DNA of 64,000 bases, from NCBI GenBank assembly GCA_026686845.1, contig JAIVEN010000012.1, positions 16,990,501 to 17,054,500 on the forward strand, written 5' to 3'. The DNA is from Adenanthera pavonina. Taxonomy: Eukaryota; Streptophyta; Magnoliopsida; Fabales; Fabaceae. Below the pieces are notes generated by a model. The model was not told the origin of the DNA. It did not search any database and saw only the letters and a program-made list of their open reading frames with translations. Below, one piece after another: positions 38,045-48,617 of this stretch (positions are counted from its first letter, which is position 1; every line of letters starts with the position of its first letter). The position numbers were made by a program, and so were the translations under genes.

Positions 38045-38700
38045 TATTGGCATGTGCTTTTATTATTTTAAATTTGATATAATGATAAATATGGAAATAA
38101 AAATTATATATATATTTGTAAAAAAAAATCACGATTTGATTTAAAAATTATATATAGCACAATTTAATTGTTTAAATCTACAACGAGATTTATATAAAAT
38201 AAATATAGAAATAAAAATTATATATATATTTGTGAAAAAAATATAATTTGATTGTCTAAGTCTACAACAAAACTTATATAAAATAAATATGGAAATAAAA
38301 ATTATATATATATATATTTGTGAAAAAATCACCATGAGATGTCTACAATGAGATATATATAAATCCATATTATGTGACTCACTTCTCATCAATGTTAGAT
38401 CATTGTTAACTTCTAGAGACATACTTGATTTTATCACATTTTTATTTGCAATTTTCTAGTCACAATTTTCATAATTTTGCAAAGGTCGAATGCACAATGT
38501 ATCATGATTTCAAGCGTTCATATCATCATGTTAACTATGAAAAAATATAGATCAATATATTCCAAATAGTATTTATTTCCTTATAGATGCTTTTATTATT
38601 TTAAATTTGATATGATAATAAATATGAAAATAAAAATTAGATATATATTTGTGAAAAAAATCATGATTTGATTTGAAAATTATATATATATTGATATTCT
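38045..38700. repeat. AT-rich local tandem duplications
   Basis: A unit of about 90-110 bp built around AAATATGGAAATAAAAATTA, then a TA run and TTTGTGAAAAAA, appears at about 38060-38130, 38165-38240, 38255-38330 and again at 38590-38690. The preceding piece CATCATCATGACTATAAAAA (37715) also has a diverged copy at 38520. The open frame 38141-38437 on the minus strand is a by-product of this repeat. Confidence 0.5.
38343..38476 (+). repeat. Direct repeat, copy 1 (partner 39899-40040)
   Basis: The segment runs from an ACAATGAGAT block through AAATCCAT, GTGACTCACTT, GATCATT, TTCTAGA and GATTTTATCACATT to TTTTCTAGT; copy 2 has all these blocks in the same order and spacing with point differences. 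Confidence 0.6.
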
Positions 38701-39898
38701 AATAAAAACTTTTCTAAATGATGATCTAAAGATTAAAATACTACTAATATTATAATTAACTGAAATTTTAATTAATATATAACATAGTAGTAACTCCAAT
38801 ACAAAGTATAAAAAAGTAAAATTTAAATAATCATTTAAATAAAGTTAGAATATCCTATTATCACTAAATTAATCACAACAATCAAACTCTTTATATTAAA
38901 CCTTATATCTAAATTCATACAACTTGATTAACTTTAATTAATAACAAACAAAGTAACATAAAAATAAAAAAAAATATGGATGAATTAAAATAAACCAAAC
39001 TAAAAAATTATATTAAACTCAAACTTTAATTAAAACATTAGGTTCATAACTTGCGGCTTCTTACAAGAAAAAGTTAATGACCCATAACATTAAGATAATG
39101 AACCCGAAGATAATAGATTTCATCCTCATGGACACAAGGAGGAAACGCTATAAAAAGGAGTCGGAAGATGAGCTTTTGATTACTCAGCCACCACCTCCTT
39201 TTTATTTTTCTTTCCGTTCTGTCTCATCTCTCCTCTATATATGCTCATTCGCCCCACCACCGACTCCCTTCTTACCTTTCTTTATATATTTCTTTTTTCT
39301 CTGTGGTACTCTGAACCCTTTCTTACTCTTTTTATTTAAAGACAAAACTACCCTTAAATATTTTAAATTAAAAATACTTATAAAAACCTAAAATTCAATA
39401 TTTATAAATTTATCTTAAAAGTAAAAATAAAAACTAAAATAAATAAACTTCAAAAGATATCTCCACTTATATCTAAAGTTATCTACCTCTAATTACAATT
39501 TGGCTTCCAAAAGAATCTTTATATAATTTACATAAAATAAAATAAAATAAAGTAGGCACATTGTGCAAAAAAATATAAAATAGGAATTTAAACCCAAGAT
39601 TAAATTAATAAATTAAATAAATCCAATCAATTCCAATAAAAATAACATAATTGATATTCAATTAAGCTCAAATAATTTACTCAAAATAAAATAATAGTCA
39701 ATGTTCACAATATGCAAAAAGATTAAATGAGAATTTTAAACATAAAACCAAACAATTAGTCAAATAAATCTCATTAATTCACAATTGGCTAATAAAATAA
39801 AATATAGTCCAAATAATCTTAGTTAGCCTAAATTCATTAATAAAAATACTAAGTAATGGGCATAAAAATATATAAAAAAATATTATTCATTATAGGTA
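38701..39898. other. AT-rich intergenic DNA
   Basis: A short stretch of higher complexity (39077-39360) contains a C/T-rich block and an open frame of 104 codons without recognisable motifs. The remainder is AT-rich. No gene is supported. Confidence 0.4.
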
Positions 39899-40040
39899 TA
39901 CGATGAGATTTATATAAATCCATGTTGTGTGAGTCACTTTTCATTAGTGTGAGATCATTTAGTTCTAGAAGCACACTCGAAAATAAGATTTTATCACATT
40001 ATTATTTACAATTTTCTAGTGGTAATTATCACAATTTTTT
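39899..40040 (+). repeat. Direct repeat, copy 2 (partner 38343-38476)
   Basis: This is the second copy of the 135-140-bp repeat, about 1.56 kb downstream of the first, with GTGTGAGTCACTTTTCATTA and GATTTTATCACATTATTATT as clear matching blocks. Confidence 0.6.
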
Positions 40041-40467
40041 GATATATTTTATCTTTTCCATACAATGCAATTGTTGAAATGGTTACTTTATAAAAAAAAT
40101 TTCAAAGATGATTTAAACATGGATGTAACCACTTTCTATCCATTTTTCCTATTTTAAATATAGTGTCTCTTATCACTTTGTACTCTTTATCCTTATATCA
40201 CTTTTTTTTTAATTCTAAAAGAATTTTATAATTATGAATTCTAAAAGATGCATACACTTGTGTATGTTAGATTAAACTGCCATATCAGGATGTAGGGCAA
40301 GCTATTCTAGAAAATTATTTAAGAATTCTAGAAAGTTCAACATATATAGTGCTATCAGGGATAGACTATGTAATTAATATAAATATGTAAACTTGGGTTC
40401 TATTATTGTAACATCCATAAATTTCCATATATGATTTTTAATACAGTTTATGTTTAGAATATGAGGA

Positions 40468-40800
40468 ATGAAGATATATACTGAATAAAGATATACAATA
40501 AATTATGATTTCAATAAGTTACATTGAATTCTAATGAGCATACACTGAATGAAAATATACAATGAATATTGGTTTCAATAAGTTACATTGAATTCTGATG
40601 AGCATACACTGAATGGGGGTATACAATAAATATTGATTTCAATAAGTTACATTGAATTCTGATGAGTATACACTGAATGAAGGTATATAATGAATAGTGG
40701 TATCAATAAGTTACATTGAGTTATGATGAGCATACATTGAATGAAGGTATATAATGAATTACATTGAATTATGATGAGCATACACTGAATGAAGCTATGC
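40468..40800 (+). repeat. ~64-bp tandem repeats in U3 of the outer 5' LTR
   Basis: About five imperfect units, each with CAATAAGTTACATTGA, then AT(T/G)A(T/G)GAGCATACACTGAATG and a GGTATA(C/T)AATGAAT block; the CAATAAGTTACATTGA words begin at about 40512, 40577, 40640 and 40705. They lie just upstream of the TATA box, where enhancer repeats of LTR promoters are usually found. The same array is present in the 3' LTR (about 58773-59107). Confidence 0.8.
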
Positions 40801-40837
40801 AATTAATTGATGTCACTTGCTCATTAAGACATCAACA

Positions 40838-40846
40838 CTATAAATA
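40838..40846 (+). promoter_or_regulatory. TATA box of the outer LTR
   Basis: CTATAAATA is followed after about 30 bp by the probable start of the R region. The same box occurs at 59150-59158 in the 3' LTR. Confidence 0.55.
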
Positions 40847-41600
40847 CCCCTCTCATTTCTTCATTTCAGCACATCACTAGTTGAGAGTGAGAGTTGGGAG
40901 TAAGTGAGAGAAAGAGAGTGTGAGTGAAAGAGAAGGAAAAGAAAGGAAGGTTAGCTTCAAGTAAGGTACTTAAAAAATTCAAGAAGGAAGACAAGCTGTT
41001 TAGCTTAGGATACTTTTCGATGGAGGTAGTATATTATTTATTTCATGCATTTTCTGTGAATTAATTCTGGATGTTATGTGATATTATTGGATGAGTTGTT
41101 TCAATATAAATGTTTTGAAATACTATGGATGTCTAGTATTAAGAGGAAACTCTATTGAAGATTTTTATAGATGCATGAAATATGAGTTATTTGATTGTTT
41201 GCATAACTACCTGATTATGAGCATGATTTGTATGAATGAATATATATACTACTCAGATTTTCCCAAATCTCACACCAAATGACTAGCAATGTTAGGGCCA
41301 AGTACAAGCAAAGGTAAAGGCAAGGAGGTAGTTAAGTAAGAGGAAGCAGGCTGGAAGATATTATTTTATATTAGAATAAATGTATTGAATTATGCTGATA
41401 TGTTCTGGAACAATAATCAGATAATTACAGTATGATTGGCTTAATTTTTATTAATTAAAGTAAATTTTTAGTTAAGTTATTGTCTTTTGAACAACCTAAT
41501 TTTGAAAAGTTTAAAAGTTTAATTATTCTAGGTTTTTAATTTTTTCCGCTATATGTATAAAATATGATTAAAAGCATAGTAAGCTAAGGTGTTAGATTTT

Positions 41601-41612
41601 TGGTATCAGAGC
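41601..41612 (+). other. Primer-binding site of the outer element
   Basis: TGGTATCAGAGC, complementary to the 3' end of plant initiator tRNA-Met, lies four bases after the 5' LTR. Confidence 0.85.
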
Positions 41613-43539
41613 AAAGATCTGGGCAAATCTTTGCAATGAGAGAGGATAATAATCCTCTTAGTTAGAGTTTTCACTTGAATATAAGATATATTTCCTTTAA
41701 GAAATCTGGCTTAAGATTGTTTCAGTGGCATATGAGATTAGTCTTAAGGATAGCTTATGATAGTTGCTGGATTAGTTGAGAATATTTTACAAAGTGCATT
41801 ATCCTTATGTTTTGAATCTTTTTAGAGTTTGATTGTAGTTAGATCCTATTAGTAAAGAGATAATGTAGGATTACAGAAGATCCCAGTAGGGTTCAGAGAT
41901 TATAGTAGATTTCATGGTTGCAGTAGGCCAATTGTGAGGTTATAATGGACCTCTAAAAAGTATGAGATGATGAGAAAGATTGATGAGCCTTACAGTTCTA
42001 ATAGTTCTCTGAAAAAGGGTGGCATAGAATAATTTTAGAAAGATATAAAACCTCATTAATCCGCAGCTAGTATGAATGTTTACCTAAGGCTTTTCTCTAA
42101 TGTCAAGCCACTGGCTAGAATATAGCTTAGAGACGTGATGGTAGGTTGTTGATAAGTATAAAAGCAAGTATTCTACCTAGAAAATGAGATAAGTGGCAAG
42201 ATATTTTTAGTAATGAATGTAAGAGGCCAATAAGAAATAAATGATAGTTATGAAAAGAATCAATGGGGGAAACTAATGTATAAAAGAAGATAAGTTAAAA
42301 AAAAAAAGAGTATTACCCAAGTGCAGGAATTTAGCCTAAACCTAATCAAGATTATATAAGGGAAGACATAGGATTCAACAAGATTTTTAGTAATGATAGC
42401 CATATGGTAGTCACTAAATGAAAGTATTGCCTGAATCCAGGAAACGACACATAGTACTGGTCCCTTCATGTATAGTCCTGCTAAAAGTAAGAAAGCACAC
42501 CTATAGGGAAGAGGTAGGTCAATTCATGAGTTATAATAAACAAGTTTGGGATTAACTGTACTATTTGGATTAAACAGGTAGTTTTTCAAACTAAACCAAG
42601 GACTCCAAATCCAAAGGATTGTTAAAGCTATGGACAATAAATATCATAATGTATTTGGGAAGATATGTTCAATTCTAGATTTCCTTGGTATGGTACTAGA
42701 AGTCAAAAAGATTCTTAAAAGTTCATTATGATTATAAGCTCCCTGCAAGAGAATGGGTTGAGCAAATACTAATGTTATAATGAGATCATGAGCTTTGGAG
42801 CTGTATTAAGAAGTTCCCTCAAGGTCAAGTACTTCACACTCCAGCAAACTTTATCATTGCCTATACAATTCAGGCAGAGCATTATCATGCCAAAGAAGTT
42901 GAGGTGGTAGAAGTCTCTGATGAGGATCTAGAGGAAGTCTGATAGAGATAACATATGGCAATGCTAAGTCTAATAATAGTACTTGAGCTTTATAAACTAG
43001 TGTCATGACAATAAGCATGAATGAAATATAGTAGTGTATATACTGCAAGATGATGACTTAAGAATAGTAAAATAAAAAGATCAGGGGTCGAGATACGATG
43101 ATAAGTTCTTACCAGTGATGACATAATGGAGTAGTAGTTAATGTAATTGCAGAGTCAATTTGTTTTTATTCATTGCAAGGTAAGAGTTATTAAGATACGA
43201 AGAGGTGTTCAACAAAGGCTGAAGGTACAAGTATAAACCTCTCAAATGACGCTAGTAGCAGTAAATGAATGTACTCCCTATCTAGATCCCTTACAAGTGA
43301 TTCTTAATTATCAGGGATCTGTAGTAGCAAACCATTGAGTAGCTATAACAGGTAGTTAATGCTTAGAGACAACTGGGAGAAAGTTAGAGCCCTTAAGGTT
43401 CCGCTATACTACGACAGCTTTAAGCAAGTCAGTAAGTTCCTACAGGACAAGCTGTAGTGTAATTGGTTGAGAGTACCAGCCACCAATATACTATTGTGCA
43501 AGTGTTAGTTTTCATCCCTTAATGATAAATTTGACATGC

Positions 43540-44200
43540 AAGTTGCCGAAAAGTAGAGCCCTGAAAAGATTTCCAAGATAATGGACTACATAACGGAAAT
43601 AGAAGCTTAACGCTAAAGGAGGCTGACCAATAGTGGCAAAACACGGAATAAGTTGATCAGATAAAGGGCACTTTAATGACTTGGGAAATATTTATAGGAT
43701 AGTTCTATAAGAAGTATTTTCCTTAGTCTTTAAAAGATGAAAAGGAAGCAGAATTGTAATGATTCGCTAAGATGAGAATGAGTCAGTCATTGAATATGTA
43801 GCAAGGTACAATCAATTGGCTTGATACCCAATCTTCCTTCAACAATATGTTGGTAAGTGACGGATAGAGAAGCTGGAAAGGGGCTTAAAGCTAGCCATAA
43901 GAGAAGAGTTGTCTCAATGCAGCTTCAGACTTTTAGTTCAGTAATTGAAGTGAACTGAATTACCAAAATATAATCTGAGTCACAAGTATGTACTCCAACA
44001 CATTTGATCAATATGATAAGAAGCCATGGAATAACATGGGATTCAAGAAGCAAGGCAATAAGCATAGAGGAGACAATTGAGTAAGCCAGCTCTTGTTTTT
44101 AAGAATGCGGAAAGGCTCATTGCAAATGGCTATGCTTAGCAATGAAAAATGTGTGCTTCAAGTGTAAAGAGTCAAGATATTATACCTGTGATAGTACTAT
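43540..44200 (+). pseudogene. Gypsy gag remnant
   Basis: Translation of short pieces in shifting frames gives gag-like words: ADQ.WQNTE..DQIKGTL near 43620-43675, VIEYVARYNQLA near 43784-43820, ERGLKLAIREELSQC near 43875-43920, and Cys/His zinc-knuckle-like pieces (CGKAHCK and CFKCK) near 44100-44190. Stops and frameshifts occur every few dozen codons. It is described only as a broken remnant. Confidence 0.65.
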
Positions 44201-44859
44201 GAAGGTGGCCAACTCCAGACCATACATACAAGATAAAGTCTTTGTGCTAATCTCAGTATAAGGCCTATAAGTCACTTGACCTTAGTAAATATATGATTTA
44301 GGTGCAAGCCGAATCCTATTGCTATGCTAAGAAGTTGGGTCTGGAAGCTACTGTTATATAAGTTATATGGGCATGTCTTGATGAGAAATAAGGCTATAAT
44401 CTCCATTATCTGTCTAAATAAGCACTATAGTAATAAAAAAAAGTTATATGCCTTTTCCTAGTAGTAATGTGAGTATTGGCATCAATTAGATTTTTATAGA
44501 TAATCTCCTTCCAGATTGTAAGAACAAGATGATGATATTGCCTACCCCTTGAAGATGTTCCAATGTGTTGAGATTAAGTTAAATGTTATTTTGGACAGCT
44601 CAAGCTGAGAAATGCTTGAAAGAGGATGTAAAGAATAGACATGAAAGTTTGGTAAGGATTCAATGCCTCTATAATGAAAAGTTAGTAATGGATTTGTAAT
44701 GTTTAAGATATAAGGTATAAATCTAAGGTATAAAGTATTAACCTAAGGTGAAAATAGTGGCAAGTAGTTAGAGAACTATGAAACCTTGAGATAGTAGATT
44801 GCTGAGCTTAGTTTGAAATCTAGCAAAAAGAAAATTCTTGGCTGAAAGATCTCACAATG

Positions 44860-45105
44860 AATGAAATCTTCCATTAATTGCCAAGGAGATGAAAAAGGGA
44901 GGTAGCTCTTGGGAAGAAGCCTAATTGAGCAAAGAGATGAAATCCTCCATATGATAAAAGCAGCCAAGGCAAGGCAGAGGTAGCTAGGGAGAATCCCAAT
45001 TGAGTGAAGAGAAGAAATCCTCTATCAGATGAGTCGCTAAGACAAAGTAATGGAAAGTAGCTCCTGGGGTGATGCCCAATTGAGCAAGAATGAGTAATAG
45101 TGAGA
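44860..45105 (+). repeat. Three degenerate ~78-bp tandem repeats in the outer element
   Basis: Each unit carries GAAATC(T/C)(T/C)C, then AA(G/T)G..AG.TAGCT..(T/G)GG and CC(T/C)AATTGAG(C/T)(A/G)A. The copies are about 70-80% alike by eye. They fall between the gag and reverse transcriptase remnants. Confidence 0.55.
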
Positions 45106-45719
45106 GGTCGAGACTAGATTCTAGCTGGCTTGGCAAGAGACTTTCGAAAGGTAGAAAAGTTTTCCTTAAGCTGCTAGACCACTGATTGACCTTGGTTGAA
45201 TAGCTAAGAAAAGTTGTGTATGAGAACAGACAGAGTAGTAATGTTGAAGAGCAAAGAGTGAATAACCACTTCCTTAATATTATTTAGACCCCGACTCACA
45301 AAGAACCAAACGATCTTAAAGGCTATGATAGGATGGGTAGAGTACAAGGTTCAAGGATATATTGATACGTAGAGGCATAGTGGTAAGATAAATTTCTAAG
45401 CTAGCAAAGGCTAAAGTAAAAAGAAGTAGTATGGGTATTGTGATTGAATGTCCTAGAGTTGAAAGCAATAAGTTACCCAGATGTCACATAGATGAGTTAT
45501 GGCTTAAAGGAAGCCCAAATGCCGTATTCTCTATGTCCAAGAATGACAAGAGTACAACAGTACCCCTCAACACTTTACAGTTAAGCGTGGTAAGGGAAAT
45601 TGTATGATGAGTAACCTATTGGGAAGTATTAAAAAGTAAGAAAGATGTGCTGATAGTTAAAAATTGGTCACTATGAATTAGAATAATACCAATTAGTCAT
45701 ACTAAGGCACATATTAGGT

Positions 45720-46115
45720 TACATGAATAAAAGTATGAGCAATTTATTGTGATTCTCTAGGATGATGTGTTAAAAGTACTCTAAATATTTAGAGGAGCAT
45801 GAAAGACAACTGAGAATTTTTGCAATGTAATTAAAGAAAAAGCTTGTTGAACTTAGTAGATAAGAGCTGGGCTTCAAGAAGTAAGATTAGTAGGTTACAA
45901 TATCCCTCATATAAATCACAGTAGATCCTAGTAAAGCAAGTAAAGTTATGAAATGGGAGAGACCGAACACTATAATAGAGAGGAAAGGTCTCTGAGTTTA
46001 GCAAGAAATTCTGAAAAATTTCTCTCAAGTTGTCTTGCCGCTTAGTTAGAAGAGAAAGCTTTTGTGGGAAATAGATTATGAAATGAGTTTTTACAAGTTA
46101 AAGAAGTTAAACCTC
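45720..46115 (+). pseudogene. Gypsy reverse transcriptase remnant
   Basis: Pieces on the + strand match the end of the RT domain of Ty3/gypsy: FIVIL-stop-DDVL (the x-DD box, near 45735-45765), EEHERQLRIF (about 45793), KKKLVELS (about 45836), MKWERP..-like (about 45950) and NFSQ/VVLPLS-like words (about 46015-46045). Several stops and frame changes interrupt it, so no functional protein is possible. Confidence 0.65.
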
Positions 46116-46883
46116 CTCCCCTGAGATAATTAATCATGATCCAATAATGACCCTAAAGGTTTAATGATGAAAGTAAGTGTTGGATCAGGGTACGAGTAAT
46201 ATAACAGGGTTGAGTGGTAGGTAATAGCCAAAGTTTTATATGATAATTTTTATGAAAAACATGTTTCCACTTATAGCAATGGTAAGTAATGCTTTTAAGA
46301 AGTAGAGTTACTAAAAATTGTTATAGCTAGTATGAGTTACGATATCTATGGTATTACTATAGAATTGTCTGAGATCACAATATCCTCAAGTAATTATGAG
46401 ATAAGAGAAAAGTTGAACTTGAGGCACAGAAAGTAAAATAAAAAGAAAAATGCGATGACTTTGTAAGTGTCATCTAGACAAAGCTGATGAGATGAGCTTA
46501 TACCTTAGTAGAAATATTATTCATGTAGATAGCCTAAAGTTATGAAAGAAGAGAAATGAATGATGTCTGGTGCCAATGAAGAGAGTATAATATGAACAAG
46601 ATAAGAAAAAATTATGGAAGTAAGAATACGGATGTTATGAATAGAAATTTCCTATACCCCTAAAGTAAAGATAGTTTATGATGTCTTTATAATTCCTAGT
46701 TCAAAAAGTATGAACCAGACCTTTCAAATGCTATAAATAAGTAAGATACTAGAGTAAAATATTGACTAATAAGTCAAACAAGGAAGAAGTAAAAGCATTT
46801 CTCTGGTAAAAAAAATGGCATGGAAAATTGGGAAATAAGAGGTATTAAGGTATGTTTTAAATTTCGAAGACGAAATTTTGTTC

Positions 46884-46897
46884 AAGGGGGATAGAAA
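46884..46897 (+). other. Polypurine tract of the outer element
   Basis: AAGGGGGATAGAAA directly precedes the first three bases (TGT) of the outer 3' LTR at 46898-46900, after which the copia element begins. Confidence 0.8.
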
Positions 46898-47129
46898 TGT
46901 TGTTGAATCAAGAGTTTTGATGATTCCAAACCAACACTCAAGAGCTCGGATTGAAGATATCAAAGGAGATCAAAGTTGTTTCAAGTGAAGATTTTCTGAG
47001 TATTTGCTAATAGATCATGTGTAGGATCTTTAGTTTTAGTTGTGATTGGGTAAAAGATTTTGATTTGAGAAAAAAATGTTTTCAAACCTTGATTTTGTGT
47101 TAAATCTTGACTTATTTGAAAAACACCCA

Positions 47130-47900
47130 CAAACAGACGAAGTTTGAAAGTTTAAACTTAACTGTCAAGTTGGAAATTCGAACTTTGCCTTAGGAAATTC
47201 GAATTTCGAGCTAAAACTGAATAAGTCTGAAGAGATGGCTCTCTGTTAGATGAATTTTGATTATTCAACATTCAAATTTTCATCTAAGTCTGAGAGAAGT
47301 TTCCTTGAAACAGACGAACTTTGGTTCTTCAAAATTCGAATTTCAGACAAAATGAAATTTGAGAAAATAGAAGAAATTGGTCTGAAACTGTGTTAAAGTT
47401 CATCTGAGATCAAGAATGATTTAAGTTTCAAAACTGCTTTCTGAAGACGAACTTTGAACATTAAAATTCGAATTTTAGAAGCTAAGTTCTTGAGTCTGTT
47501 GAAGTGAAACGTTGACATACAAATGATGTGAACTTACAACATTCGAATGATAAAGTTAGTCTGAAAAGAGTCTCTGTGACAGACGAACTTCACTCTTCAA
47601 CATTCGAATTTCGAAGAAAATGAACTACTGTGCCTCCTTTTCACGTACTGGGACAGACGAATTTTGGGCTTCCAAAATTCGAATTTCGAGGGCACTGTAG
47701 CAAATTGAAAACACTGTTCACACTTAACCGAAAAACTTTCTTCTTAAAAATTCGTATGTCACATTGTGAAAATGTTCTACAAGTTTCAAAATTCGAATTT
47801 CACTTCATGAATAGACGAACTTCGTACTGTAACGTTGAAAGCTCTAACCTTCGGTTCCTTCGAAATTCGTCTGTTGACCAACCAAAATTCGAATTTCAGT
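47130..47900 (+). repeat. Palindromic-motif array in U3 of the copia 5' LTR
   Basis: At least eight recurring modules consist of (A)CAGACGAA(C/T)TT, a 5-15 bp spacer with CTTCAA, and AAATTCGAATTTC. The second word is itself a palindrome; the first occurs in both orientations (AAATTCGTCTGT at 47868). Examples are at 47137, 47318, 47580, 47652 and 47812. The same array lies at 57275-58050 in the 3' LTR. Confidence 0.8.
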
Positions 47901-48010
47901 ATGTCAGAAGCATTAAATGCGGTTGGTTAACGGATAGTTTTTCAGAGTAACCGTTGGATAACTTCTCCAACGGATAGATTAAAGTCTCTAACGGACATTT
48001 GAGACCTAAA

Positions 48011-48020
48011 TCTATAAACA
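48011..48020 (+). promoter_or_regulatory. TATA-like box of the inner LTR
   Basis: TCTATAAACA lies just downstream of the motif array and about 550 bp before the LTR end. The 3' LTR has the same box at about 58159-58168. Confidence 0.45.
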
Positions 48021-48564
48021 CAACAACATTTGAAGTTGTGGGTAATGAACCTAACTTGTATATAACAAATTTATGTCAAAACTTCTTCTCAAGAGCTTTT
48101 ACCCTCTCAACTTCAATATTTGTACTTTAACCTTCAAATCTACTCTATTCAAGAGAGTTATTTCTTTGTAAACAATCTACTCTTCATCTGTAAGATAGAT
48201 TTACTTGTGAGGGGAAATGACAAGGGGATTGGGAAGCACATTGTGAGAGTGCTTAGAGTGTTTGAGAGAGCTCCAGAAACAGAGCATACTCATGTACTGT
48301 GGCATTAGCAAGAAGCCCGTTGAATTCTTGTTGTATAGTGGATAAATCTCAAGAGTTGTCTTGGGGACTGGAAGTAGGTCAAGTGGATAGACCGAACCAA
48401 AATAAATCACTGAGTTTTCTCCTCCTTATCTTTACTTTTCAGCTTGCTCTGTTTTATAAGTTGCCTTCATTACACTATGCTATCTTCACTCATTTCAGTT
48501 TGTGCAGAAAAATTTCAATCTTCCCAATTCACCCCCCTCTTAGGAAGTCATCCTTGCTAACAAG

Positions 48565-48576
48565 TGGTATCAGAGC
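48565..48576 (+). other. Primer-binding site of the inner copia element
   Basis: TGGTATCAGAGC, complementary to initiator tRNA-Met, lies two bases after the 5' LTR. Confidence 0.9.
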
Positions 48577-48617
48577 CCGGATTCCCATTCAAAGGAACTC
48601 ACAGTCCGAGAATTAAG

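Larger units (their letters stand above)
40407..41596 (+). repeat. 5' LTR of the outer gypsy element
   Basis: It starts TGTAACATCC and ends GTGTTAGA (GTGTTACA in the 3' copy), so the usual TG..CA border has one change at this end. It contains a tandem repeat (40468-40800) and a TATA box CTATAAATA at 40838-40846, followed by GA-rich leader sequence. Confidence 0.9.
46901..48562 (+). repeat. 5' LTR of the inner copia element
   Basis: 1662 bp. The upstream two thirds (47130-47900) hold a dense array of AGACGAA / TTCGTCT and AAATTCGAATTT words. A TATA-like TCTATAAACA lies at 48011-48020, followed by the R/U5 part. It ends GCTAACA, two bases before the primer site. Confidence 0.92.

Noticed and set aside
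38141..38437. 98-codon minus-strand frame with internal repetition
   Set aside because: The repetition comes from the AT-rich tandem units; there is no protein-like composition.
39077..39391. 104-codon open frame
   Set aside because: The Pro/Phe-rich stretch reflects a C/T-rich tract. No domain or gene context was found.
40468..40800. CRISPR-like regular repeats
   Set aside because: Units are imperfect tandem repeats without distinct spacers, inside an LTR of a plant genome.
41601..41612. TGGTATCAGAGC as a fragment of a tRNA gene (also at 48565)
   Set aside because: It lies directly behind LTR ends in both elements and is the standard primer-binding site, not a tRNA gene.
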